Assembly (NCBI RefSeq): GCF_026241205.1
Contig: NZ_JAPFQM010000001.1
Coordinates: 124,001 to 188,000, forward strand
Origin: Thermomicrobium sp. 4228-Ro
GTDB taxonomy: Bacteria; Chloroflexota; Chloroflexia; Thermomicrobiales; Thermomicrobiaceae
Length of the DNA stretch: 64,000 nt
Direction: 5' to 3'
The stretch's first letter is position 1; every line of letters starts with the position of its first letter. The notes under the pieces are model-generated. The model was not told where the DNA came from and made no database searches. It saw nothing but the letters and a program-made list of their open reading frames with translations. A program made the translations under genes and the position numbers. Positions 17,580-25,934 of the stretch are shown in pieces.

Positions 17580-19117
17580 ACGCCCGGTACCAGATCCAAA
17601 TACGGGCGCAAATCCTCGGTAAGTCCGAGCGGCTCAGGCTTCGAGCGCAGCTGAGGAAAGAGAATGACTTCGCGAATAGTCTGTCGATTCGTCAAAAGCA
17701 TCACGAGGCGGTCGATACCGAGGCCGAACCCGCCGGTGGGTGGCATCCCGTACATCAAGGCATTGATGAAATCCTCGTCGATCGGCATCGCCTCCTCGTC
17801 ACCTCGTGCCCGATCCCGTGCCTGCTCGAGGAAGCGGAAGAGTTGATCGAGGGGGTCGTTCAATTCCGAATAGGCATTGGCGAGTTCCAAACCACCGACG
17901 AAGAGCTGGAAACGCTCGACCAGTCGCGGATCGTCTGGCTTCCGCTTCGCGAGTGGCGAGAGTGCGACAGGATAGTCATACAGGAAGGTCGGTTGGATCA
18001 GGTTCGGGCGAACGAACGTCCTGAGGAGCTCGTCGAGGATGCGCGGCCAAACAGTATCCGGTCGGACATCGGCTCCAAGTTCCATCGCGCGAGCGTAGAG
18101 CGAGGGCTGGTCGGTAATCTGAAAGAAATCGATCCCCGTGTAGCGCAGAATCGCGTCACGGAGCGAAAGACGAGTCCACGGTGGGGTCAGATCGATGGTC
18201 TGCGTGCCCCATGGAATCTGTAGCGTTCCAAGGGCTTCCTGGGCTGCATAGACGATCAGCTCCTCGCACATCTGCATGATGTCGCGGTAATCAGCGTAGG
18301 CGACATAGAACTCCAGCATCGTGAATTCCGGATTGTGTCGCGCGTCGATTCCTTCGTTGCGGAAATCCTTGCAAATCTCGTAGACCCGATCGTAGCCACC
18401 TACGATCAAGCGCTTGAGGTAGAGCTCATCCGAGATGCGGAGATAGTAAGTCTGATCGAGCGCATGATAGTAGGTCGTAAAGGGACGTGCAGCCGCGCCA
18501 CCATAGACGGGCTGCAGAGTCGGTGTCTCGACTTCGAGGAAGCCGCGCTCGTCCAGATATCGACGGATGGCGCGAATCACCTGAGCGCGAGTGACAAAGA
18601 CCTGGCGGGTTTCCGGATTCGTCATGAGATCGACGTACCGTTGCCGGTATCGTGTCTCGACATCGGTGAGTCCGTGCCATTTATCAGGGGGCGGGTTGAT
18701 CGCCTTGGCGAGCAGGCGGAGGGCTGTCACCTGCAACGAGACTTCGCCGGTTCGAGTGCGGAACAGGTGGCCGTCGGCCTCCACGAAATCGTTCAGATCG
18801 ACATAGCGCTTGAACCAAGCCAACTGTTCATCGCCGACGATCTCGCGCCGGAGATAGAGTTGTATCGTTCCCGCACCGTCGCGGATATGGCTGAAGACCG
18901 TACGTCCCATGTCGCGAATGGAAACCACCCGGCCCGCTAGGGTAACGCATTCCGGATCCGGCTCCCCGGCCAACTCCGACTCGACCGAGAGGAAACGTTG
19001 CACCGCTTCGTGAGTCGTCATCGAACGGCCTGAATGCGGTGGATACGGGTCGATTCCACGTAGTCGAAGCTCACGGAGCTTCTCGAGTCTCGCACGCTGT
19101 TGATCGTTGAGCGTCAT
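17489..19117 (-). CDS. lysS: Lysyl-tRNA synthetase, class II
   Basis: A 542-residue class II synthetase that charges tRNA-Lys. The N-terminal OB fold spans residues about 60-160 (VTLAGRVVSIRDMGRTVFSH). Motif 2 is near FRNEGIDARHNPEFTMLEF and motif 3 is GGFGLGIDRLVMLLT. Normal LysS proteins end soon after the ILFPQLR segment; this one continues for about 50 polar residues (ending TDTELLQRR), and most of that tail is encoded antisense to the AI-2E gene. The ATG at 19117 follows GGGGAGGA. greA lies upstream on the same strand, with a perfect palindrome between them. Confidence 0.96.
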   Translation of the reverse strand: MTLNDQQRARLEKLRELRLRGIDPYPPHSGRSMTTHEAVQRFLSVESELAGEPDPECVTLAGRVVSIRDMGRTVFSHIRDGAGTIQLYLRREIVGDEQLAWFKRYVDLNDFVEADGHLFRTRTGEVSLQVTALRLLAKAINPPPDKWHGLTDVETRYRQRYVDLMTNPETRQVFVTRAQVIRAIRRYLDERGFLEVETPTLQPVYGGAAARPFTTYYHALDQTYYLRISDELYLKRLIVGGYDRVYEICKDFRNEGIDARHNPEFTMLEFYVAYADYRDIMQMCEELIVYAAQEALGTLQIPWGTQTIDLTPPWTRLSLRDAILRYTGIDFFQITDQPSLYARAMELGADVRPDTVWPRILDELLRTFVRPNLIQPTFLYDYPVALSPLAKRKPDDPRLVERFQLFVGGLELANAYSELNDPLDQLFRFLEQARDRARGDEEAMPIDEDFINALMYGMPPTGGFGLGIDRLVMLLTNRQTIREVILFPQLRSKPEPLGLTEDLRPYLDLVPGVQGSLDVDDSSATSTVESTDGTDTELLQRR

Positions 19118-19160
19118 GCGTCCTCCCCGGACCGATCGAGAACGCGCATCACGAAGACGA

Positions 19161-19184
19161 GGGCGCCGCGCTAGCGCGGCGCCC
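19161..19184 (-). terminator. Perfect 24-bp palindrome between greA and lysS
   Basis: A self-complementary sequence built from GGGCGCCGCG, CTAG and the complement forms a hairpin on either strand. It lies 21 bases after the greA stop and 43 before the lysS start. No T-run follows on the minus strand (TCGTCTTCG), so it is probably an attenuator or processing site rather than a strict terminator. Confidence 0.65.
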
Positions 19185-19205
19185 TCCATTGTTACACGAA
19201 AGGGA

Positions 19206-19676
19206 CTACTCGATCCGTTGAATGGTGAGGCGCATCTCTCCTCCGGGCGCCTGAACGGTCACCGTCGTACCCACACGCTTCCCGAGGAGAGCGGCCCCAA
19301 CGGGCGATTCGATGGAAATTCGGCCTTGTGCTGCGTTCGCCTCTTCGGGACTGACGATGACCCAGGTTTCGGTGACACCGTCCTCATCGATGACGGTAAC
19401 GCGAGAGCCGAGGCGCACTTCGTCACGCTTGCCAGTCTCGACGACCGTCTGAGCACGTCGCAAGATGTGTTCGATTTCTCGAATGCGTGCTTCAGTCAAG
19501 ACGAGTTCTTCCTTTGCGTCCTCGTACTCGCTGTTATCGGAGATGTCTCCTTCGTTGCTCAGTTGCTGCAGTCGCTCCCGCAGAGCCGGCAGCTTCACGG
19601 TGCGCAGCTGTTCCAGCTCTTGCTCCAAGGCAGCCCTTCCTTCAGCAGTCAAAACGATCGGGCGCTCTCGCACCAT
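19206..19676 (-). CDS. greA: Transcription elongation factor GreA
   Basis: A 156-residue protein. Its N-terminal coiled coil (residues 10-75) carries the acidic tip DNSEYEDAKEE, which enters the RNA polymerase secondary channel and triggers cleavage of backtracked transcripts. The C-terminal FKBP-like domain includes SRVTVIDEDGVTETWVIV and ISIESPVGAALLGKRVGT. The length is standard. The ATG at 19676 sits six bases after GAGGTGA; a GTG three codons upstream is possible but lacks a good ribosome site. Confidence 0.96.
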   Translation of the reverse strand: MVRERPIVLTAEGRAALEQELEQLRTVKLPALRERLQQLSNEGDISDNSEYEDAKEELVLTEARIREIEHILRRAQTVVETGKRDEVRLGSRVTVIDEDGVTETWVIVSPEEANAAQGRISIESPVGAALLGKRVGTTVTVQAPGGEMRLTIQRIE

Positions 19677-19866
19677 GTCGGTCACCTCGTTCTTCGCTGC
19701 CGAACCGTCCGAAGATTCTCTCGCACAGAGACGCCGGCCAGGCGTCGATCCTTGGCCTTCTCGATCGCTCGAGTGATTCGCGGGTCAAACGGACACCTAC
19801 ACGTAACACAAGAGTGGCGGCGGAGTCATCCCGCGCCACCTCCGCGACTTTCCGCAATCGAGCCGG

Positions 19867-19940
19867 TGGGTGAGAAGGGACTCGAACCCCTGACCTCGCG
19901 GATGTGAACCGCGCGCTCTAACCGGCTGAGCTACTCACCC
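19867..19940 (-). tRNA. tRNA-Val (anticodon CAC)
   Basis: A 74-nt cloverleaf: acceptor GGGTGAG/CTCACCC, D-arm stem GCTC/GAGC, anticodon stem CGCGG/CCGCG around loop TTCACAT (CAC reads GUG), T-loop TTCGAGT. The CCA end is not encoded. A promoter lies just upstream. Confidence 0.96.
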
Positions 19941-19951
19941 TCACCGGCCAG

Positions 19952-19981
19952 AGTATAGCAAAGGCCCTGAGTCATCGGCAA
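19952..19981 (-). promoter_or_regulatory. Promoter of tRNA-Val(CAC)
   Basis: On the minus strand, TTGCCG (19976-19981) and TATACT (19952-19957) are separated by 18 bases and end 11 bases before the tRNA. The same TATACT/TACACT style with 18-base spacing precedes the other tRNA genes of the window. Confidence 0.65.
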
Positions 19982-19986
19982 GCACG

Positions 19987-20367
19987 TCATTCGATGACGG
20001 CGATACAGTCGACCTCGACGAGCGCTCCGGCGGGCAAGCGTGCAGCTTGTACGGTCGTCCGTGCTGGTGGGTGTTCCCCGAAGTAGCGCGCATAGACTCG
20101 ATTGAAGGCAGGAAAGTCGTCCAAATTGGCGAGGAAACACGTGGTGCGAACGACGCGTTCGAGCGAGGTGCCTGCTGCTTCGAGTACGGCTTTCAGGTTC
20201 TCGAGGACACGCTCCGTCTGTTGTTCGATACCACCGGAGACGAGTTGCCCCGTTTCCGGGTCGAGTGGGATCTGTCCGGAGGTAAAGACCAGATTGCCGA
20301 TGCGGATCGCCTGCGCGTACGGGCCGATTGGCTGAGGAGCATTCTCTGTTCGAACTTCCTCCCGCAT
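19987..20367 (-). CDS. RidA family (YjgF/UK114) enamine/imine deaminase
   Basis: A 126-residue RidA-type protein. Family features are APQPIGPYAQAIRIGNLVFTSGQIPLDPETG in outline (from residue 10), VLENLKAVLEAAGTSLERVVRTTCFL, the conserved arginine in HPPARTTVQAA, and VEVDCIAV at the C-terminus. RidA proteins form trimers and hydrolyse reactive enamines and imines released by PLP enzymes; amine oxidation by the FAD enzymes in this region could also generate imines. The ATG at 20367 lies eight bases after GGGGAG. The gene diverges from the VanW gene across 234 bases. Confidence 0.93.
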   Translation of the reverse strand: MREEVRTENAPQPIGPYAQAIRIGNLVFTSGQIPLDPETGQLVSGGIEQQTERVLENLKAVLEAAGTSLERVVRTTCFLANLDDFPAFNRVYARYFGEHPPARTTVQAARLPAGALVEVDCIAVIE

Positions 20368-20549
20368 ACGCCTCGCTCCCCATTCGAGAACCATCCAGTA
20401 ACCGTCGGCACCGTACCACTTTGGCATGGCCTCTCGCAAGTGCTGGGCTCGTTTGTCGAACTGTAACGGAGCAAGGCGGGATCCCTGCGCATCGATCGCG
20501 GTGCGCGAGCATCCGGAGATCGACGCTGTCCGCCGTCGGTAGCCTGCTC

Positions 20550-20558
20550 TGGTACACT
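20550..20558 (+). promoter_or_regulatory. Candidate extended -10 promoter for the VanW operon
   Basis: TGGTACACT fits the extended -10 form (TG, one base, then a TATAAT-like hexamer). It lies about 44 bases ahead of the GTG start. I see no convincing -35. The rest of the 234-base gap to ridA shows nothing definite. Confidence 0.35.
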
Positions 20559-20601
20559 CATCAGCGGTTCGGTGTCCGGACACTGCGGGGTTGGGGGACC
20601 T

Positions 20602-22926
20602 GTGAGCATCGCCGAATCCGTTCGCCAAGTAGTTGGTAGCCGATTTTCGCCCCTTCCGATCCAGCGAGTCGCGACGTTGGTTGCTGTCGGCTTCGCAGCG
20701 TTGGTGCTCGTTCTCGCTGCCTCGCTCCTGGCGTATGGTGTCACACAAGGGAATCGGATTTATCCAGGTGTTCGAATTGGATCGGTCGACGTCGGAGGAC
20801 TGGATACAGCCGAGGCCGAGTCGCGGGTCCGTGCGCGTCTGACCCAGTTCGCGGAACAGTCGCTGACGCTGCGGTTCGAAGGCCACGAAGCACGGCTCCG
20901 TGTCGGGGATCTCGACCCGGTCTGGGATATCGAGGCGGCAGTGACCGATGCCCAGCGGGTGGGGCGAAGCGGTAGCCTGTGGCGAGATTCGGGAACCTGG
21001 TTACGGGCGCGGCTTTTCGGCGAACGGGTAGCGATTCCAGTGACTTTCGATGCCAGCCCGGTTGAAAAGGCGCTCACAGAAATAGCGACACTCGCAGCTA
21101 CGCCGCCGGTCGAACCCCGGTTCGATGTCGATGAGAATGGTGCGGTGCGGGTAGTGCCAGGGCGGTCTGGCCTCGGCATTGACCTCGGAGTGGCCCTGGC
21201 GGAAGTCGAACGGCGTCTCATGCTCGCCGAAAGCGGGACCATCGATCTCGCTCCGGTAACCCTGCAACCGAACATCCGGGATGACGAGCTGGAAGCCCTC
21301 GTCCCACAGGTCGAGGAACTCGTGGGCGAGCCGATCACATTGTCGCTCGATGGTGAGCCGCGCTGGATGATCGAGCCCCGGGATCTCCTCTCCTTGCTCA
21401 TCGTGCAGCGAACAGCTGACGGCTACTCGGTCCGGCTCGACCGCGGCAAGCTCGAAGCGTACCTTGGGCGGATCGCTGACTTCGTCGTTACCCCCTCGCG
21501 CGACGCGACCGTACAGTGGGACGGATTGCACTTCGTCGTTATTCCGGCTCAACCAGGTGCGGTACTGGATGTCGAGGGAACTGTCGCGGAACTCTTGGAA
21601 CGCGTCGCCCGTCACCAGCGCACCGTGCCCGTACGCGCTCGGCGGGCAGACCCGCTCGTCACCACGCCGATGGCTCAAGCGGCGAAGACAGCGGCAGAAC
21701 AGCTGGTGAATCGTGGGATCCTCGTACGGTGGCCGGGTGGCGAGCGATGGCTCAAAGGAGATGATCTCGCCGCACTCCTGGCGTTCGAGCCGCAGCGAGT
21801 CGGCGAGCAGGTTACCGGCCTGCGCGTGACTCTCGATCCAGAGAGGGCAGGAGCCTTCTTGAGGGATCTCGAGTCGGAGGTGCGGCAGGAACCGCGTGAT
21901 GCCGTGCTCCGCTACTCTGGTGGACAGGTCCGAGTCGTCGCAGCGGAACAGGTTGGGCAGGAACTCGACCTCGAGGCCTCGCTGGAGGCGCTCCAACGAG
22001 CGGTCGAAGCCGGAACGCGTGAAGTCCCGCTCGCCGTACGCGAGGTCAAGCCGAAAATCACGAGTGCAATGGCTGCGGAGATCGTGATCCGTGAACGTAT
22101 CTCGTCGGGTGCGACCTACTACGGTGACTCTGCACCGAACCGTCGCCATAACGTCGAGTTGGCGGTCGAACGGGTCGATGGTGCACTGGTCCCACCAGGT
22201 GAGGTCTTTTCGTTCAACCAGACCGTGGGACCGATCAATCTGGAGAATGGCTATAAGGTCGGTTATGGCATCGTGACCACGAACGGCCGCGTACAGACGG
22301 TTCCGTCCGTCGGTGGAGGTGTCTGCCAGGTCTCGACGACACTGTTCCACGCGGCGTTTTGGGGTGGATTCCCGATCGTCGAACGGAACTGGCACCTCTA
22401 TTGGATCCCTCTCTACGGGCAGCCGCCGAGTGGACTCATCGGACTCGACGCCACGGTGGATACGGATTTTGGACTGGACTTCAGGTTTCGGAATGCGACG
22501 AACGATTGGATCGCAATCGTGGCCTGGGCCGATGGTTCTTGGGTCCACTTTGAAATCTGGGGCACGAAGCCGAACTGGCGTGTCGAGGTGGATGACCCCG
22601 TGGTTACAGATGTGGTCAAGGCTGATCCGACGCCGGTCTTCCGGGAATCACCAGACCTGGCCCCGGGCGAGCAAGTCATCGTCGAGCGGGCACGAGACGG
22701 TTTTACGGTCACGATTCGACGACGAGTCTACGAGGGTGATCGGCTGATCGACGATTTGACGCTCCGCAGCACCTATCTGCCCTCCCAGAACGTCACGTTG
22801 GTCGGTCCGCAACCGTCTCCCAGACCGACAGCTTCACCGACTCCCGAGCCGATGGTGGGGACACCTGCAGCTGAAGAATCGAATGCTCCGGAAGCGGAAC
22901 CGACGGCCACGCCGACACAAGAATGA
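20602..22926 (+). CDS. VanW-domain cell-wall protein (YoaR-like)
   Basis: A 774-residue membrane-anchored extracellular protein. A single transmembrane helix spans residues about 23-46. It is followed by two or more PG-binding type 4 repeats (for example NRIYPGVRIGSVDVGGLDTA), then a VanW domain at about 505-660 with the hallmark VPSVGGGVCQVSTTLF, a short G5-like strand region (VIVERARDGFTVTIRRRVYE) and a Pro/Thr-rich tail. VanW proteins are associated with peptidoglycan, but their chemistry is unproven. The GTG at 20602 follows GGGGG; an upstream ATG at 20572 is possible. The next gene begins 26 bases after the stop. Confidence 0.88.
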   Translation: MSIAESVRQVVGSRFSPLPIQRVATLVAVGFAALVLVLAASLLAYGVTQGNRIYPGVRIGSVDVGGLDTAEAESRVRARLTQFAEQSLTLRFEGHEARLRVGDLDPVWDIEAAVTDAQRVGRSGSLWRDSGTWLRARLFGERVAIPVTFDASPVEKALTEIATLAATPPVEPRFDVDENGAVRVVPGRSGLGIDLGVALAEVERRLMLAESGTIDLAPVTLQPNIRDDELEALVPQVEELVGEPITLSLDGEPRWMIEPRDLLSLLIVQRTADGYSVRLDRGKLEAYLGRIADFVVTPSRDATVQWDGLHFVVIPAQPGAVLDVEGTVAELLERVARHQRTVPVRARRADPLVTTPMAQAAKTAAEQLVNRGILVRWPGGERWLKGDDLAALLAFEPQRVGEQVTGLRVTLDPERAGAFLRDLESEVRQEPRDAVLRYSGGQVRVVAAEQVGQELDLEASLEALQRAVEAGTREVPLAVREVKPKITSAMAAEIVIRERISSGATYYGDSAPNRRHNVELAVERVDGALVPPGEVFSFNQTVGPINLENGYKVGYGIVTTNGRVQTVPSVGGGVCQVSTTLFHAAFWGGFPIVERNWHLYWIPLYGQPPSGLIGLDATVDTDFGLDFRFRNATNDWIAIVAWADGSWVHFEIWGTKPNWRVEVDDPVVTDVVKADPTPVFRESPDLAPGEQVIVERARDGFTVTIRRRVYEGDRLIDDLTLRSTYLPSQNVTLVGPQPSPRPTASPTPEPMVGTPAAEESNAPEAEPTATPTQE

Positions 22927-22952
22927 GCGGCGCCGAAGAGGGAGGGAGCCGG

Positions 22953-24125
22953 ATGCATGCTCGCTACGCACGATTCGCGGGACTGGTGGTTGGTCTCTCA
23001 CTCGGCCAATGGGTCGGGCGTCGCGTACGCGACCACGTCGCGCGCTCGGAAGCGCCACCGCTCATCGACTGGGCGCGAGCACGTGAACTCGCGATCAATC
23101 TCTCTGGAGGTATCCGGCTCGGTGCGGAAGAGCGCGACCGAGCACGCGCAGAGTACCGGCAGCTAGCCGAGGAACTGGTCCCTTCCATTGCACGATTCAT
23201 CGACGCTCCGGTTCCGACAGGAGTCTCCCGGCTCTTCGTGTTCGACCGCATCGATTGGATCGATGCGAATCTGGAGAACTTCGCCGAGATCCTGCGTCCG
23301 CTCGAAGGCATCGTGCACCTTCCCGAGCAACCACTTGCGCGTATCGGGGCTCTTGTCTGGGCACACCTCGGCCGATCGGCAGCAACGGCTGAAGTCGGGA
23401 TGGCTCTCGGGTTTCTCTCTCGTCGCGTGCTGGGTCAGTACGACATTGCCGTACTGGGGCGCGAACCGGTCACGACCGGGAAGCTCTACTTCGTAGAACC
23501 GAATGTCCGTTGGGTTATTCGAGCCTGGAATCTTCCAGAGGACGATTTCCGACGATGGCTCGTGCTCCACGAGGTAACGCACGCCTTCGAGTTCGAAACC
23601 TTTCCCTGGCTCGGTGATCACATCAACAGCCTGATCCGACAGTGGGTCGAGTCGCTTCGACGGGACGCCAATCTTGGTCGCCGCATCTTGGAAGCTGTTC
23701 GAGCGGCTGCTCGCGCGGAACGCCAGGCTGACCTCGCGTGGATCGAGTTGTTCATGTCGGCGGAACAGCGGCACATCTTCCGCTCGCTCCAAGCGGTCAT
23801 GGCGATCGTCGAGGGTTACAGTAACTACGTCATGCGGGAGGTCGGACGCGAGCTACTCCGGGCCTACGAGGTGATCGAGCGGCGTTTCGAGGAACGGGAG
23901 CGGATGCGTACCCCGGCGGAACAACTGATTCTTCGCTTGACAGGACTCGATATCAAGTTGGAGCAGTATCGCCGCGGTGAGGCGTTTTGCCGAGCCGTCG
24001 TGGAACGGTATGGTCCGGCAAGCCTGCGCCTACTCTGGGTATCCCCGGAGACGTTGCCACGCTACGAAGAACTCGATAACGTCGAGACGTGGTACCAGCG
24101 GGTTGCTGCCAGCGGAGCACGGTGA
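22953..24125 (+). CDS. DUF2342 zinc-dependent metalloprotease-like protein
   Basis: A 390-residue protein of the DUF2342 family, often called a putative hydrolase or F420-biosynthesis-associated protein. The zinc motif is HEVTH (206-210) within LVLHEVTHAFEFETFPWL, and a probable third ligand is E287 in VEGYSNYVMREV. The N-terminus has a short hydrophobic stretch (FAGLVVGLSLGQWVG). No substrate is known. The ATG at 22953 follows a strong GAGGGAGGGAG; an ATG at 22923 overlapping the VanW stop would add ten residues. The following NurA gene overlaps its stop by one base. Confidence 0.85.
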   Translation: MHARYARFAGLVVGLSLGQWVGRRVRDHVARSEAPPLIDWARARELAINLSGGIRLGAEERDRARAEYRQLAEELVPSIARFIDAPVPTGVSRLFVFDRIDWIDANLENFAEILRPLEGIVHLPEQPLARIGALVWAHLGRSAATAEVGMALGFLSRRVLGQYDIAVLGREPVTTGKLYFVEPNVRWVIRAWNLPEDDFRRWLVLHEVTHAFEFETFPWLGDHINSLIRQWVESLRRDANLGRRILEAVRAAARAERQADLAWIELFMSAEQRHIFRSLQAVMAIVEGYSNYVMREVGRELLRAYEVIERRFEERERMRTPAEQLILRLTGLDIKLEQYRRGEAFCRAVVERYGPASLRLLWVSPETLPRYEELDNVETWYQRVAASGAR

Positions 24126-25318
24126 TGACGCTCGATCTCCTCAAGGTGATCGATGCACTTCGGCAAGCCGTAGTGGAATCGTCGGTACAGACCCGCCATC
24201 GAGAACCCGAACTGCTCGACCTGCTCGCAACGTTCGATGACGACGAGGTGCTCCAGCGGATCGAACGCGCCAAGACTTCCTGGCTACTCGGCATCGCGCT
24301 CGACCGATATTTCGTCAAATACCCGGCTCCGGCAATCCCAGCTGATGGATATTCGTGCATCGCGACCGATGGGTCGATCGTTGCGAGTGATCGGCACGGT
24401 CCGCTCGCCTATGCGGTCGTCAACATCGGCTTTTGTATTTTGCAGTACGGGCAAACACCGGAAGCGCACCTCGGAGCCGAGCCGACAGTCCTCTGGCGCG
24501 AGGAAGATTTGTGGATCGCCGACGGAGCGCGACGGATTCCGGTTAGCGGTACTGTGCTCGGCCTCCGTCGTGCAGTGATGGAACTCCGGGCAGGACTGAG
24601 CTGGATCGACCGTGTCACCGCACCGTCGGTCGTGTTGCTCGATGGAACACTGATTCCGTGGGGACTCGAAGGCCAAGCGACGACAGTGGTGCAATGGGTT
24701 ATGAGGGAGTTCGCGCCAGCACTGGCAGCGTACCGCATGCGGCGAGTACCAGTCGCGGGGATCATCAGCTACCCGGGTTCCCGCGATATCGTCAATGTCC
24801 TGCGGGTGGCCGCCTGCGACTATCCGGTTCACGGGCGTGTTGTCGATTGTGACGACTGTCTGCTGCGCGTTCAACGCGGAGAGCGCCAACAGGCCTGTCT
24901 CGTCGTGCCCAATGTGACGGATCGGTGGCTCTTCGGGGAGTTCCAAACGACGCGGCTGGCGCCGGGTGAACGGACCGGTTGTTTCCGTAGCCGATCGACC
25001 ATTTTGCAGCAACTTCCGGAAGACGACCAGATCGTGTTTTTCTACGTGCAGACAGGCGCAGAGATTGCACGCGTCGAGTTGCCTTTCTGGATCGCTCGTG
25101 ACAGCTCGCTTCTCGATCTCGTTCACGCAGTGGTCTGGGATCAATGCCAGCGGGCACGCGGTTACCCGTTAGCATTGCAGGAGGCGCATGAGCAGGCAGT
25201 CATTCACTGGCAGGAGCGTGCCCAGCTCGAGACGTTGATCCAGCAACTCTACGCAGCCTATGGGCTGATCATGGAACGGTCGGCGAAGGAGCGCAGCAAG
25301 CGTGTGCGCTTCGCATGA
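24125..25318 (+). CDS. nurA: NurA-domain nuclease
   Basis: A 397-residue protein with a NurA domain. The RNase H-like active-site strand is CIATDGSIVASDRHG (D82), and a second acidic position is SVVLLDGTLIPWGLEG (D173). NurA is a 5'-3' nuclease that normally works with the HerA hexameric ATPase in DNA end resection, best known in archaea and also found in some thermophilic bacteria. The ATG overlaps the DUF2342 stop (TGATG). The next gene encodes a HAS-barrel protein like the N-terminus of HerA, but no HerA ATPase follows. Confidence 0.88.
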   Translation: MTLDLLKVIDALRQAVVESSVQTRHREPELLDLLATFDDDEVLQRIERAKTSWLLGIALDRYFVKYPAPAIPADGYSCIATDGSIVASDRHGPLAYAVVNIGFCILQYGQTPEAHLGAEPTVLWREEDLWIADGARRIPVSGTVLGLRRAVMELRAGLSWIDRVTAPSVVLLDGTLIPWGLEGQATTVVQWVMREFAPALAAYRMRRVPVAGIISYPGSRDIVNVLRVAACDYPVHGRVVDCDDCLLRVQRGERQQACLVVPNVTDRWLFGEFQTTRLAPGERTGCFRSRSTILQQLPEDDQIVFFYVQTGAEIARVELPFWIARDSSLLDLVHAVVWDQCQRARGYPLALQEAHEQAVIHWQERAQLETLIQQLYAAYGLIMERSAKERSKRVRFA

Positions 25319-25934
25319 ACGGGCACGGATCGGCGAGGTCGTCGAAACCTCGACGGTCCGTTTTGTCGTCGAATGCGACGAGCTGGATCGCGTACCAGAA
25401 CTCGGTTCCTTCGTCCGTGTGGCGGGATCGGGAATCGAGACGGTCTATGGTATCGTCGCCTACGCCGAGACAGGAGCAGTCGATCCGGGACGTCGTGTCG
25501 TACGGCGCGGCTCCCCAGCGTTGCAAGATCGAGCGTTGTACGAAGCGAATCCGGAGCTTCGCTTCGTGCTCCGGTCGCTCTTCATTGCGGTCGCCGTCGC
25601 GTTCGAGCAGTCGCAAGAACTCGTGTTCCTCGTCCCACCGTATCCCCCACCACTCCACTACAGTGTCGAGGTGGTCGAGAACTCGACCGTGCTGCGCCTT
25701 ACGGAGCGGCTCGCCTACTTGCCGCTGCTCGATCGCTTCCAGGGTCCGGTTCCAACTGAGCAACTGCTGGCCGCACACCTGCGGTACGTGTACCGAACCA
25801 GAGGGAACGATCACGGCTGGCTGGAATCGGCAGCGCGAGAACTCGCGCGTCTCCTCAAGCGGGACTACGACCGGCTTTACAGCGTGTTGACAGCATTGGA
25901 GGGAGCACTGCGCACCGAGGAATCACTTCAGTGA
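25302..25934 (+). CDS. HAS-barrel protein, HerA N-terminal-like, without ATPase domain
   Basis: A 210-residue protein. The first 90 residues resemble the HAS barrel found at the N-terminus of HerA ATPases (ARIGEVVETSTVRFVVE, SFVRVAGSGIETVYGIVAYAE). The remainder (LFIAVAVAFEQSQELVFLVPPYPPP; a helical tail with ARLLKRDYDRLYSVL) has no Walker A or other P-loop motif. Starting at a GTG with AAGGAG ahead, it overlaps nurA by 17 bases, which argues for a functional pair. It may tether NurA to a HerA encoded elsewhere. Its stop overlaps the purH stop by seven bases. Confidence 0.7.
   Translation: MCASHERARIGEVVETSTVRFVVECDELDRVPELGSFVRVAGSGIETVYGIVAYAETGAVDPGRRVVRRGSPALQDRALYEANPELRFVLRSLFIAVAVAFEQSQELVFLVPPYPPPLHYSVEVVENSTVLRLTERLAYLPLLDRFQGPVPTEQLLAAHLRYVYRTRGNDHGWLESAARELARLLKRDYDRLYSVLTALEGALRTEESLQ

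Noticed and set aside
21001-22548. A 515-codon minus-strand frame
   Set aside because: It lies entirely within the VanW gene, which carries the diagnostic VPSVGGGVCQVSTTLF motif; the frame shows only biased composition.
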